64,000 nt of DNA from an uncultured Clostridia bacterium (lineage in GTDB: Bacteria > Bacillota > Clostridia > Oscillospirales > Acutalibacteraceae): contig CALYBJ010000006.1 of assembly GCA_944412445.1 (NCBI GenBank), positions 1 through 64,000 on the forward strand. The letters are read 5' to 3'. Every line of letters starts with the position of its first letter. The first letter of the stretch is position 1. The notes beneath the pieces were generated by a model. It had not been told where the DNA came from. It did not search any database and was given only the letters and a program-made list of their open reading frames with translations. Both the position numbers and the translations under genes were made by a program. This document shows positions 15,434 to 24,794 of this stretch, in pieces.

Positions 15434-18400
15434 TTAGAGTATAAGACCGAATATAGCTTTGAAGAATGCAATGATTGTTTCGAAGAAATCAATTATTCTC
15501 TGAAGGAATTTGTAGAAAATTGAATTTTCTTTACAAATATCGCAGTTTCCGTCGCCGTTTTCATCAATATGCTCTCCGTAGTGCTGGAATGTACCCTCTT
15601 TACCGAAGGAGTAAATTGTGCCGTCGATTTCAACACTGCCGCTTACAAGCATATATGTTGTAGCAGGATCGAAGTAGTATGTTTCACCGTCGATTTCCTG
15701 CAAGCCGGTTACTCGGTCTGCTGCCCAGTAATAGGATGTTCCTGTATCGGTCGTATACCATGCGCCCTCAAGAAGCTTACCGTCGCTTGAGAATTTGAAC
15801 TCAAGATCGTTGCCGTCCAAAACAGGTACAGCAAAGTTTCCGGTTACCATGTGAAGATTCTGTCTTGTTTCAAAGTAGTACCAGTAACCGTCAATCATCT
15901 GCCAGCCGCGCTGTTTCTTACCAGCTATGTAATAGAAGTAGTAGTTTCCTTCTTTTACAAGGTCGCCCTTAATAAGCTTGCCTGTTTCATCGTCAAAGGT
16001 ATAGGTATATCCGTCAAGCTTCTGAACGCCTGTTACAGCAATACCGTTTTCATCGAAATAGTAGTAATCGGGTCCGTCAGCGTACCAGCCCTTAACAGCC
16101 GAACCGCCGATAAAGTACATTGCTCTGCCTGTTTCAACATCATGAGCAAGTCCTGTATAAGTTCCTACGGGTGCTGTATATCCGCATACAGAACATGTGA
16201 GCCAGCCGTCTGCGTAAGTATAATCATGTCCGTCATCCGTGCAGGTTATATCCTTTGTCATTGTGTAAGAGTCAATGATTATGTCCTGTCCGTCAGCTGT
16301 ATACTCATGTGTTGTTACATCGAAGGTGGTGTCGTTAGCTGTAACCGTAAGGTAAATAGCGTTGTAGTCGCCGTTAAGTACAGCAAAGTTAAAGCTGTCG
16401 TTATCCACTATCTCGTAGGATTTTTCACCTGTTGAACCGCAGATATAATATACCGCGCCGTTTTCTCTGTCAATTTCCCCTGCCGTCATAGGCTCTGTTC
16501 TTGCGTAAGAATGGTCGTGACCTGAGAATACGAAGTCAATTCCCGCAGCGTCAACTGCATTGGAAATAACCTGTGTAAGAGCAGGGCTTCCGCCTGAAGG
16601 ATTGGTGTAGTATGCAGGCTGATGCACTGTAAGAACTTTCCATGTAGCGTCAGATGATGCAGCATCCTGAACAAGCCACTCAGCGGCCTCTTTATAACCG
16701 TCAATGCCTGTGTAGTTAATAACCGCAACATATACATTACCGTATTCTACCGAATAATAAGGTGCATTTCCGTCTTCAGCCTGATTGGGAAGATTGTAGT
16801 AAGCGTTAGCGGCAGAACCTAAAGCATCACCATAATATTCGTGGTTGCCGAGAACCTGAACAAGGTCAATGTTGCCTAAATAATCGTCGCTGAATACCTT
16901 TGCGATGTTAGACCACATTGTATAGTTACCGCCGTTGTCAACGGCGTCGCCTGTCTGAATACCGAATGAGAAATCAGTACCAGACTGTGCAAGATTATTT
17001 GCTATAATTGAGGTATTTGTAGTATCTGTCGCCTGAGTGTCACCGATAACGAAGAAGTTTACGCCTGCATCGGCAATATCGGTTGTAAAGCTTCTCATAT
17101 CTGAGAACAATACGCCGTCGCCTACTTTGTAAACATATTCCGTACCGGGCTTAAGACCTGTAAGAAGAGCTGAATTAAGTCTTACAGCGTAGTTTGTAGC
17201 CGTAGAAGCAGAGCTCGCCATTTCGGAAAGGAAGCTCTCGCCTGTAAACGCCTGAAGTGCCGCGTCGCCCTCCGCGTCATAAGCTGTCTTTTCAGCATAG
17301 TAAACTATGGCGTCTGCCTTGCTCATAAGAGGAGATGCCATCCAGGAGATATTCTTCTCCACCGAAGGATTCTCAGTTGCGTTTGCCTTTATGTACGTAG
17401 GCGAACCGTCAGCATTTCCTGCTGCCGAGTAGCTCTGGCTTGTAAAGATAAAAGAGCGAATAGAATCCTTGATTGCGTAAAGAGAATAGGACTGAACTGA
17501 CGATGTAAACGCGCTTGTAAATACCTTTCCTTCAGCGTCTGTTGTTCCTATAAGAACATTTGCAGAAGTGTATACATCGGCACCTTCAACGGCGTTACCG
17601 TCTGTATCGTAAACATAGATGTAACCGCCGGCAGAACTTACAATCATTACGTCGGGAGCTACTACAAGAGGAGCTACACACTGTGTAACGATTTTTCCTG
17701 AGAAAGATGAAATAAATTTATCAGGTTTTTCACTGTTAAAAGTAAGCTCGCCCTTTGCTATTCTATATGTAACCTCAAGGCCTTCGGGAACATCGGCAGG
17801 AATGCTGATTATAACCTTTGCTATTGTTCCGTCGTCTGCAGCGGGATCAGCATCGGCTTTTCTTACTGCCTTAAAGTTAATTGATGTATTTGTAGAATCG
17901 TATGAAGCTTCGCCTTCAAGCACATAGTTGGGGTTAAGCTCAACACGGAAATTTTTCCAGTAATCAATAAAGTAAGAAATTATCTTTACACTTACATCAG
18001 CAGAAGCCACATCGGAAACATTGTTTGAGGTAACAGCAAGAGTATATTCGTCACCTAAAACAGGAGCTGAATCTAATGCTACGAAAGATACTTCAGTATC
18101 AGACTCATCACCGTTTACGGTAAAGTAACGTGTGTCGGTAGTTGTATTGCCGAATTTATCGGAAACCTGAATTTCAATACTGTGCTCACCATTAGACAGC
18201 TTTGCATCATAATAATAAATTTCCTCGTCGCCTTCGTTATTGAAACACTTGTCCGTTACATCAACGCCGTCAATAAGCATCTTAACTTCATCGTAATTGA
18301 TTCCTGTTGCATATTTGCCGTCGAAATCAGCGTAGGAAGCTCTGAATGTATTTTTGTTTGAATTAAGGACAGTAACGCCGTCTTCGATTTCGGCTGTGTC

Positions 18401-20596
18401 AGTTCTTACCGAGCTGATTACGGGATTGTCAATATCGTCTGTGTTGGCGCCGTATACAAGCTGAATGTTATCAAGATAAATTGTTGAGGCAGTCTTATCT
18501 CCGTGAGGTCCGCCGGGCTGATAGGAAATCCAGAAAACGCCGCAGCCCTGATAGAAACCGAAGGGAGCATTCTGAGGACCTGAACCGGCGTTGCTTGAGT
18601 TTGTAAGATCAAATTCAACATATTTCCAGCCTGTCCAGTCGATGCCGTTGCTTCCGGTTACGGCTGCATAAGCTAAGTTATAGCCGTTTTCCGGATCATC
18701 ACACTGATTAGCGCAGTTCAAATAAAGAACAAAGTTTGCCGTACCCTCGGGGATGTAAATCCAGCAGCCTATGGCTGTGGGAGAGCCCTCAAACGCATGA
18801 TCGGGAGTAGTAACACGAACATAGTTGTTTGCGTTGCTGTTTTTATTGAAAGACGAATAGTCATAATCTATTCTGTAAGAATGTTCACCGAAGCGTACGG
18901 GTTCGCCGTCATCCTTGGAAACAATTCTTGATTTCATTGAAGTCTGATCCGTAAGAGCTTCGTTAGGCCAGTTGTAAAGAGGGTAACCCTGTTCATAGAA
19001 AGCAGCAGCCTGCTCCGTGTTTGATGCAGACAAAGATCTGTCATAAGTGGGCATTTCATAAGAAGGAATCCACTCAAGATCGGGATTTGCCTCTGCCTCT
19101 GCCTTATCCGTTGTATACTCAAAATCATAAAGTACAACAGGCATTGCTCCAATTATCGCCTTGACATCAACGTACATATCAGGATCAAATGCGCTTGTTG
19201 CGCGTACTATTGCATTTACGGTAACACCGTCAAATGTAGTAAAGGTAAGTCCGTCAAAGGTGCCTGCCTGACCGGATATATCTTCTCCGTCTTCATTTGT
19301 AATTGTCCAAATAATATCAGAAGCTTTAAGATTAACGGTTCTGTTCTGATATTTTGCTTCAAGTCCGAATGTTGTTGTTTCCTCAAAACCTAATGATACC
19401 TCATTGCTGGGAACATATAAGCTTTCGGGAACTCTGATTTCAATTGAAACCTCGCCGCAAACCTTTCCGTCGGACATATAATTTACAACAACCGTGCCTT
19501 CTTTGCCGTTTGAAACAAAGCTGCCGCTTGCGTCGATTGTTCCGAATGAATCATCGGCAAGAGCAAATGTTCCGTCTGCGGGAAGCTCTGCTGCGCCGCC
19601 GGCTGAGTCAACGCCTGTTGCAGTAAACTGAACAGTTGTGCCGGGTGTATAAATTTCATTGTTGGGAAGAAGAGAAGCGTGGTCAAAAACGCCCGTGGGC
19701 TTTGCAGAGCTTACAACAAGAAGCGCAGAGCTTACTGTTCTTTCGCTTCCGTCCGAAGGACTGTTTCTGCATACAAGACCGTCTTCGCCTTCATGCTGTG
19801 AAAGGAATGTGGCTGATCCGCCGCCGTCAAGGTTAGCAGCCTGTACACATCCGAGGCTCATCATAAGATTTGCAAGCTCAGAATATGTAACACCTGCGGA
19901 AGCAGGAGCCTGTCTGCCGTCGACGGTAAGCAAAATAACTGAGCCGTCAGCTTTGATACCCACTGCGGTACGGGGCTGATTTGTTGTTTCGTAGGAGCTT
20001 GTGCCTTTTACAATGTTTTTACCGTCCTTAACAATAATGCAGTTTAAGCCGATAGCTTCCTTAACATCAGCCGTGCTTTCATTCGCATTTCTGATAACGG
20101 CTTTGCCGTCCTTAAGAATAGCGAAATAAGGCTCTACACCATTGCCGTTGTAATACTTGTTTCCTTCCATTACAAGAACGCCGGTAGGAGCGCCGGTCTG
20201 CATATTATAGAAGTCGCCGTTAACGCCGCCTACAACATTGTAGCCTCTTTTGCTTTCTGCCGCAGCAGCCTGGTCACGAACAGTCTGCATACCCGCTACC
20301 GTACCGTCCTGGTTTTTGTAGCTGGCAATAAGGGAAGCTGTGCCGCCAAGCTCAATTGTCATGGCGTAGCCTCTGTTCTGATCGCTGCCTTCTTTGTTAT
20401 TAATAGTAAAATGCGTCTCTTCAATGCCCGGTGCGACAGCGTAGTCTGTTTTTGAAGTCAGAATGGTGTCGTCCGTAAACTTTGAAGGGTCAATAGATAC
20501 TGCCGCAAACGCTGACATCGGAGATATGATTGAGAAAATCATTACCAATGAAATGATTGCCGCAGTAAATTTTGTGACTCGTTTGCGCGTTTTCAT
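15434..20596 (-). CDS. Giant secreted phosphodiester glycosidase / metallophosphatase fusion
   Basis: A 1720-residue secreted protein. Signal peptide ~1-32. Residues ~85-300 are a phosphodiester glycosidase (NAGPA/DUF2233) domain: NGDFYN, PRTAVG, VDGRQ and NLDGGGSAT. Residues ~490-720 look like a carbohydrate-binding jelly roll (CWIYIPEG ... IYLDNIQLVYG). Residues ~835-955 resemble a cohesin-like beta sandwich, then a carboxypeptidase-regulatory-like domain (~975-1035). Residues ~1065-1165 are the Fn3-like domain of purple acid phosphatases, and ~1170-1400 the calcineurin-like metallophosphatase (GDTQ, GDAVDNGG, GNHEYYG, GHDHSY). One Cys3-His unit, then choline-binding-like aromatic repeats (~1480-1690; VKGWYADGPDYYYFDENG) follow. 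The tail FLQRIIDFFETIIAFFKAIF is amphipathic. It plausibly trims surface glycopolymers and releases phosphate. Confidence 0.9.
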   Translation of the reverse strand: MKTRKRVTKFTAAIISLVMIFSIISPMSAFAAVSIDPSKFTDDTILTSKTDYAVAPGIEETHFTINNKEGSDQNRGYAMTIELGGTASLIASYKNQDGTVAGMQTVRDQAAAAESKRGYNVVGGVNGDFYNMQTGAPTGVLVMEGNKYYNGNGVEPYFAILKDGKAVIRNANESTADVKEAIGLNCIIVKDGKNIVKGTSSYETTNQPRTAVGIKADGSVILLTVDGRQAPASAGVTYSELANLMMSLGCVQAANLDGGGSATFLSQHEGEDGLVCRNSPSDGSERTVSSALLVVSSAKPTGVFDHASLLPNNEIYTPGTTVQFTATGVDSAGGAAELPADGTFALADDSFGTIDASGSFVSNGKEGTVVVNYMSDGKVCGEVSIEIRVPESLYVPSNEVSLGFEETTTFGLEAKYQNRTVNLKASDIIWTITNEDGEDISGQAGTFDGLTFTTFDGVTVNAIVRATSAFDPDMYVDVKAIIGAMPVVLYDFEYTTDKAEAEANPDLEWIPSYEMPTYDRSLSASNTEQAAAFYEQGYPLYNWPNEALTDQTSMKSRIVSKDDGEPVRFGEHSYRIDYDYSSFNKNSNANNYVRVTTPDHAFEGSPTAIGCWIYIPEGTANFVLYLNCANQCDDPENGYNLAYAAVTGSNGIDWTGWKYVEFDLTNSSNAGSGPQNAPFGFYQGCGVFWISYQPGGPHGDKTASTIYLDNIQLVYGANTDDIDNPVISSVRTDTAEIEDGVTVLNSNKNTFRASYADFDGKYATGINYDEVKMLIDGVDVTDKCFNNEGDEEIYYYDAKLSNGEHSIEIQVSDKFGNTTTDTRYFTVNGDESDTEVSFVALDSAPVLGDEYTLAVTSNNVSDVASADVSVKIISYFIDYWKNFRVELNPNYVLEGEASYDSTNTSINFKAVRKADADPAADDGTIAKVIISIPADVPEGLEVTYRIAKGELTFNSEKPDKFISSFSGKIVTQCVAPLVVAPDVMIVSSAGGYIYVYDTDGNAVEGADVYTSANVLIGTTDAEGKVFTSAFTSSVQSYSLYAIKDSIRSFIFTSQSYSAAGNADGSPTYIKANATENPSVEKNISWMASPLMSKADAIVYYAEKTAYDAEGDAALQAFTGESFLSEMASSASTATNYAVRLNSALLTGLKPGTEYVYKVGDGVLFSDMRSFTTDIADAGVNFFVIGDTQATDTTNTSIIANNLAQSGTDFSFGIQTGDAVDNGGNYTMWSNIAKVFSDDYLGNIDLVQVLGNHEYYGDALGSAANAYYNLPNQAEDGNAPYYSVEYGNVYVAVINYTGIDGYKEAAEWLVQDAASSDATWKVLTVHQPAYYTNPSGGSPALTQVISNAVDAAGIDFVFSGHDHSYARTEPMTAGEIDRENGAVYYICGSTGEKSYEIVDNDSFNFAVLNGDYNAIYLTVTANDTTFDVTTHEYTADGQDIIIDSYTMTKDITCTDDGHDYTYADGWLTCSVCGYTAPVGTYTGLAHDVETGRAMYFIGGSAVKGWYADGPDYYYFDENGIAVTGVQKLDGYTYTFDDETGKLIKGDLVKEGNYYFYYIAGKKQRGWQMIDGYWYYFETRQNLHMVTGNFAVPVLDGNDLEFKFSSDGKLLEGAWYTTDTGTSYYWAADRVTGLQEIDGETYYFDPATTYMLVSGSVEIDGTIYSFGKEGTFQHYGEHIDENGDGNCDICKENSIFYKFLQRIIDFFETIIAFFKAIFGLIL

Positions 20597-20641
20597 AGTT
20601 TGTTATCCTTTCTTTTTATATTATACAAACTGTACGGGTTC

Positions 20642-20670
20642 ATTATAAGGTATTTTAAGCATATTGTCAA
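20642..20670 (-). promoter_or_regulatory. Consensus sigma-A promoter for the 1720-residue protein gene
   Basis: TTGACA (20665-20670), 17-base spacer, TATAAT (20642-20647): a perfect match on the minus strand, about 45 bases before the start. Confidence 0.9.
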
Positions 20671-20787
20671 TAATACCTTACATAATTAAGAAAAAATATA
20701 TTTTTATACAACAAAGATGTCAACTAAATGTAACAATTATACAACATTTGCCATAACAAAAAGTGAAAAAATCAGCATTCATCAGGC

Positions 20788-20817
20788 AAAAAAAAGGAAC
20801 CGGCAAAACCGATTCCT
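20788..20817 (-). terminator. Terminator after mntP
   Basis: GGAATCGG and CCGGTTCC form a stem with a TTTTG loop, followed by eight T on the minus strand. Confidence 0.85.
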
Positions 20818-20831
20818 CATAATCACTTAAA

Positions 20832-21428
20832 TTAAAAATTAATTATTTCTAAATGTTCAAGAAGTATTTTAAGTCCTATTAACATAAGTATAACTCCTCC
20901 CGCAAGAGAGGCTTTGCTTTTATATTTTTCACCGAATTTATTTCCCAGGAAAACTCCTGCAACGGATAAAACAAAAGTGGTTACACCTATTATTGAGATT
21001 GAGGACCAAATATTTACGCCTAAAAACGCAAAGGAAATGCCTACCGCAAGGGCGTCTATGCTTGTGGCAACTGCCATCATAAGAAGCTCTTTTATATCAA
21101 GCTTTTCTTCCTTTTGCTTTTCATCGGATTCAGTTTGGATTTCAACAGCTTTCATTTCCTTAATTGTATCGAAAATCATTTTGCCTCCGATAAAAGCAAG
21201 AAGAACAAAGGCAATCCAATGGTCTATTTCAACTATGTATTTTTCAAACTGCTTGCCCAAAGCCCAGCCCGCAAGAGGCATTAAAGCCTGAAAGCCTCCG
21301 AAAAACAACGCTATTATAAATGTATGTCTTTTATTGATTTTTTTCATGTCAAGGCCTTTGCAAACAGCTACTGCAAAAGCGTCCATTGAAAGACCTACTC
21401 CGATAAGAAAAATTTCAACAAAACTCAT
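20832..21428 (-). CDS. mntP: Manganese efflux pump MntP
   Basis: A 198-residue membrane protein with six helices in two repeats of the family. The metal-site Asp motifs are both present: LSMDAFAVAV in helix 1 and ATSIDALAVGISFAFL in the second half. The charged cytoplasmic loop (ESDEKQKEEKLD) separates them. MntP exports Mn2+ to avoid toxicity. It starts 18 bases after the stop of the GPH symporter gene, so the two are probably co-transcribed. In other bacteria mntP is often controlled by a yybP-ykoY riboswitch; there is no room for one here. Confidence 0.95.
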   Translation of the reverse strand: MSFVEIFLIGVGLSMDAFAVAVCKGLDMKKINKRHTFIIALFFGGFQALMPLAGWALGKQFEKYIVEIDHWIAFVLLAFIGGKMIFDTIKEMKAVEIQTESDEKQKEEKLDIKELLMMAVATSIDALAVGISFAFLGVNIWSSISIIGVTTFVLSVAGVFLGNKFGEKYKSKASLAGGVILMLIGLKILLEHLEIINF

Positions 21429-21446
21429 TCTTTTCTCCCGATAAAC

Positions 21447-22883
21447 TTATTTTTCGATGGTTTCGGTTTCTTTAAGCTGTTTTTTCGCCATAAACTCCAT
21501 AACCTGTTCTCTGAGTTCTCCGTCGATTTTATAGAAGAAAACGGGAATACAGCTAAGGAAAGTACATATTCCCGGAATCAGCCAGTACGCTACCATAACA
21601 ATATTTTGCATTGAGGGAGTAACGTCGGCATAGGTCATCGTGCCCACATAGCCTGAAAGTCCTACTACGAAAACACCTACCGCAACCGAAAAAGCGTTTG
21701 AAAGCTTTACTCCTAAGCTTAAAACAGCATACTGAACCCCTTCCGTTCGTTTGCCGGTGGTCATTTCCGTATAGTCAACGGTATCGCTGAGCATTATCAT
21801 GGGAGTATAGCCGTGAGTGCCGAACATAAAGCCGATAAAGAACTGCATTATAATAAGAGCGGGAATAGTTCTGAAAATACTTCCTGCGAATACATAAAGG
21901 CTGAAGCAGAGAACGCTTACAACCGTTCCGTAAATTCCGAAGGCGAGATAAGTTTTTTTAGTGCCCAGCTTTTTATTTACCACGGGAGCCAAAACAATGG
22001 AAATCATGGAGGTAATGCCGCTGCCTATTCCCAGAAGCACGGAAAGATTTTCACCTGCAAGTGTTATGCCCTGTCCAATGGGAATTGTAACCTCGTGAAC
22101 AAGCACCGCCGAAGCCTGAATGGCAATGCTCATGGCGATATTTCTTCCGAAGCCCAGAATGTAAACAAGAAATGTTAAAAGCAGCATTCTGTTGTGTCTA
22201 AGCTCAGAGAACATTGCCTTAAACGAAGCGTCAACAGGCTTTGACTCAACAACCTCCTTTGAGGTTTTAAGCATTAAGCCTACAAGCACAACTGCCAGAA
22301 CTCCGATAATCGCCGCTGTTATAAGGTATTCCTTTTCTCCTATTGTGGCGGAGCCGGTTAAAACGCAAACAACCGGTATTATAACCGTGGGAGCTGCGAC
22401 GGCTATTGACTTCATTGTATTTGAAATGCCTGCCGCCATGCTTTTTTCATCTGAATCGGGACTTAAAAGAGCCAGCATTCCCTGGCTAGGAATATCCGAA
22501 AAGGACATTGCTATGTTCCACAATACCGACGTCAATGTTATGTATCCGTATTTAAGAACATCGTTGGGAAAGCTTATTTTTATAAACATTAAAGTGGTTA
22601 TAATCGCGAAGGGCAAAATACTCATTGCAACAAAGGGCTTCATTTTTCCCGACTTGAATTTGCTCCGGTCAATAATGCTTCCGATAATGGGGTCGGAAAA
22701 TGAGCTTATCACCTTTGCCGCAAGAATTATTACTGCACATTTCGTAAGCTCCGCCCCTAAAATGCTGGTGTAGAACTGGGACTGATAGCTGTTGAGCATA
22801 CCGATGAGCATCTGTATTCCGAAAATACCGAAGCCGTAAAGCAATGCGGATTTAAAGGTCAGGATTTTTTTCTTCTGCTCCAT
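21447..22883 (-). CDS. GPH-type sugar:cation symporter
   Basis: A 478-residue transporter of the glycoside-pentoside-hexuronide family with about twelve helices. Diagnostic segments are FSDPIIGSIIDRSKFKSGKMKPF (loop 2-3, Asp and basic residues), MSFSDIPSQGMLALLSPDSDEKS, and YTEMTTGKRTEGVQYAVLSLG near helix 10. It would import a glycoside with Na+ or H+. The substrate is unknown. The start follows CGGAGGAA. It lies between the aspartate cross-bridge genes (62 bases after asnB) and mntP. Whether it shares their transcript is unclear, since I see no terminator between asnB and this gene. Confidence 0.9.
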   Translation of the reverse strand: MEQKKKILTFKSALLYGFGIFGIQMLIGMLNSYQSQFYTSILGAELTKCAVIILAAKVISSFSDPIIGSIIDRSKFKSGKMKPFVAMSILPFAIITTLMFIKISFPNDVLKYGYITLTSVLWNIAMSFSDIPSQGMLALLSPDSDEKSMAAGISNTMKSIAVAAPTVIIPVVCVLTGSATIGEKEYLITAAIIGVLAVVLVGLMLKTSKEVVESKPVDASFKAMFSELRHNRMLLLTFLVYILGFGRNIAMSIAIQASAVLVHEVTIPIGQGITLAGENLSVLLGIGSGITSMISIVLAPVVNKKLGTKKTYLAFGIYGTVVSVLCFSLYVFAGSIFRTIPALIIMQFFIGFMFGTHGYTPMIMLSDTVDYTEMTTGKRTEGVQYAVLSLGVKLSNAFSVAVGVFVVGLSGYVGTMTYADVTPSMQNIVMVAYWLIPGICTFLSCIPVFFYKIDGELREQVMEFMAKKQLKETETIEK

Positions 22884-22945
22884 AAAAATTCCTCCGAATA
22901 TTTATATATGCACCCTTTCAGGTGTCTTTTTACTTTTCCGCCTGT

Positions 22946-24790
22946 TTAATTTTCAATAAAATATTTATTATACCATAATATAAAGCAGTAAACGGACCAG
23001 ATTCTTTTCATGTTCTTTTCTCTGCCGCTTTTGTGATTATCAAGAAGCTTCATTATATAATCGCAGTCAAAAAACATCTTCGCCGTATCGCTCATAAAGG
23101 CTTCCTTGACCATATTATAGTATTTGTCTCTTTTAAGCCAGTCGTTTAAGGGAGTGAGAAAGCCTGTTTTCGGCATACTCGCCGTTTTTTCAGGAACCTG
23201 CTTTAACGCCGCTCCTCTTAAAGCGATTTTCGTCTGCTCCTTTGATACTCTGTATTTTGTGGGAATAGAAAGGGCTACCTTTAGCATCTCCCTGTCAAGG
23301 AAAGGAACTCTCAGCTCAAGGGAATTTGCCATTGACATTCTGTCGGCTTTCACAAGTATATCCTGAACAAGCCATGTCTGCATATCAACAAACTGCATTT
23401 TTGTAACGTCGTCCTGATCCTTTACCATGTCGAAGTAGGGCTTTGTAAACACGGCGGGATTGGGCGCTTCTATATTGGGATTTAAAACCTTGCTTCTTTC
23501 GTCCCAGGGGAAAACGTAATTGTTTCTCACAAAGCTTTCCTCAATGGTTTCGGCGCCTCTTATAAGAAAGCGTCTGCCGTGGAACCGGGGCAATTTTTCG
23601 GCGATTTTCGCCGCGCCTTTTCTGAAAGACAGAGGAAGCTTCTGATAGTTTTCAAAATTCAGGGGGTCCTTATAGTAAAAATATCCTCCGAAAAGCTCGT
23701 CTGCTCCTTCTCCGGAAAGCACAACCTTTACCTGCTCCGCCGCTGTTTTTGTAAGGAAGTAAAGGGATATTGCCGACGGGTTGGGGAGAGGTTCGTCCAT
23801 ATAGTACTGAACTATGGGAGCCGCCTCGAAAAATTCATCAGCCGATATTTTTTTAGAATAGTTTTCAACGCCGGCTGTTTTTGCAAACTCCTGAGCGTAT
23901 TTAAGCTCGGAATACTCCTCCTCCTCGTAGCCTACGGAAAAGGTCCTTACCCTGTTGTCTTTGGACATTTCCTTTACCACATAGCTTGAGTCAACGCCGC
24001 TTGACAGAAAACAGCCTACCTCAACGTCGGCAATGCCGTGAACGGTAGTTGAATCCCTGAAGGTGTCGGCAATGATATTTTCCCATTCCTCAAGGGATTT
24101 TTCATTGTCGATGCTGTATTTCATTTCAAAATATTTGTGCTGACTGAATTTTCCCTTCTGCCACTGAAAATATGAGCCGGGAGAGAGCTTATATACATTT
24201 TTAAAAAGTGTTTCGCAGCTGGGAATATACTCAAAGCAGAGATATTCCGGTATTCTGTCCCTGTTAAGCTCCTTTTTAAAATTCGGGTTGGACAAAAACG
24301 CCTTTATTTCCGAGCCGAACATGAAGGTATTGTCTTTAAGGTAATAAAAGAACGGCTTTATTCCGAAAATATCCCTTGCCCCGAAAAGCTTTTTCTCCGT
24401 TTTGTCCCATATTACAAATACGAACATTCCCCGAAGCTTCGGCAGCAGATCCTTTCCGTATTCCTCGTAGCCGTGAATTATAACCTCGGAATCGGTATTG
24501 GTGTAAAATTTATGACCTTTTTCAATAAGCTCTTTTCTTAACGACTGATAATTGTAGATTTCCCCGTTAAAAACAAGAACCTTTGTTTTGTCCTCGTTAA
24601 AAATAGGCTGACTGCCTCCCTCAAGGTCTATAATGCTTAGTCTTCTGAAGCCCAGTGACACATTTTCGTCAACATAATAATCGTCCTGGTCAGGGCCTCT
24701 GTGAGCTATTCTGTCAGCCATTGCCCTTACTGTTTTATTGTTAAAATCCTCATCGGCGTTTTCATTTAAAAAGCCTACGAATCCGCACAT
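22946..24790 (-). CDS. asnB: AsnB-type glutamine-dependent amidotransferase (asparagine synthase or D-Asp amidase)
   Basis: A 614-residue class II amidotransferase/ATP-PPi enzyme. Cys2 (MCGFVGFLN) is the glutaminase nucleophile. GEIYNYQSLR and the NTDSEVIIHGYEEYG segment complete that domain. The synthetase half has the PP-loop FLSSGVDSSYV and the site VLSGEGADELFGGY. The family makes asparagine, but a paralogue (AsnH in Lactococcus) amidates the D-Asp side chain of peptidoglycan precursors. Here the gene starts 4 bases after the aspartate racemase gene, with its ribosome site inside that gene's end, and follows an ATP-grasp ligase. The cross-bridge role is therefore a serious alternative to ordinary asparagine synthesis. 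Confidence 0.93.
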   Translation of the reverse strand: MCGFVGFLNENADEDFNNKTVRAMADRIAHRGPDQDDYYVDENVSLGFRRLSIIDLEGGSQPIFNEDKTKVLVFNGEIYNYQSLRKELIEKGHKFYTNTDSEVIIHGYEEYGKDLLPKLRGMFVFVIWDKTEKKLFGARDIFGIKPFFYYLKDNTFMFGSEIKAFLSNPNFKKELNRDRIPEYLCFEYIPSCETLFKNVYKLSPGSYFQWQKGKFSQHKYFEMKYSIDNEKSLEEWENIIADTFRDSTTVHGIADVEVGCFLSSGVDSSYVVKEMSKDNRVRTFSVGYEEEEYSELKYAQEFAKTAGVENYSKKISADEFFEAAPIVQYYMDEPLPNPSAISLYFLTKTAAEQVKVVLSGEGADELFGGYFYYKDPLNFENYQKLPLSFRKGAAKIAEKLPRFHGRRFLIRGAETIEESFVRNNYVFPWDERSKVLNPNIEAPNPAVFTKPYFDMVKDQDDVTKMQFVDMQTWLVQDILVKADRMSMANSLELRVPFLDREMLKVALSIPTKYRVSKEQTKIALRGAALKQVPEKTASMPKTGFLTPLNDWLKRDKYYNMVKEAFMSDTAKMFFDCDYIMKLLDNHKSGREKNMKRIWSVYCFILWYNKYFIEN

Positions 24791-24794
24791 CTTC

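Noticed and set aside
21429..21446. A yybP-ykoY manganese riboswitch upstream of mntP.
   Set aside because: Only 18 bases separate mntP from the preceding gene, so a riboswitch cannot fit; none is seen upstream of the symporter gene either.
22884..22945. A CACC/GGTG hairpin between the symporter gene and asnB as a terminator.
   Set aside because: The stem is only 4 bp and on the minus strand is not followed by a T run.
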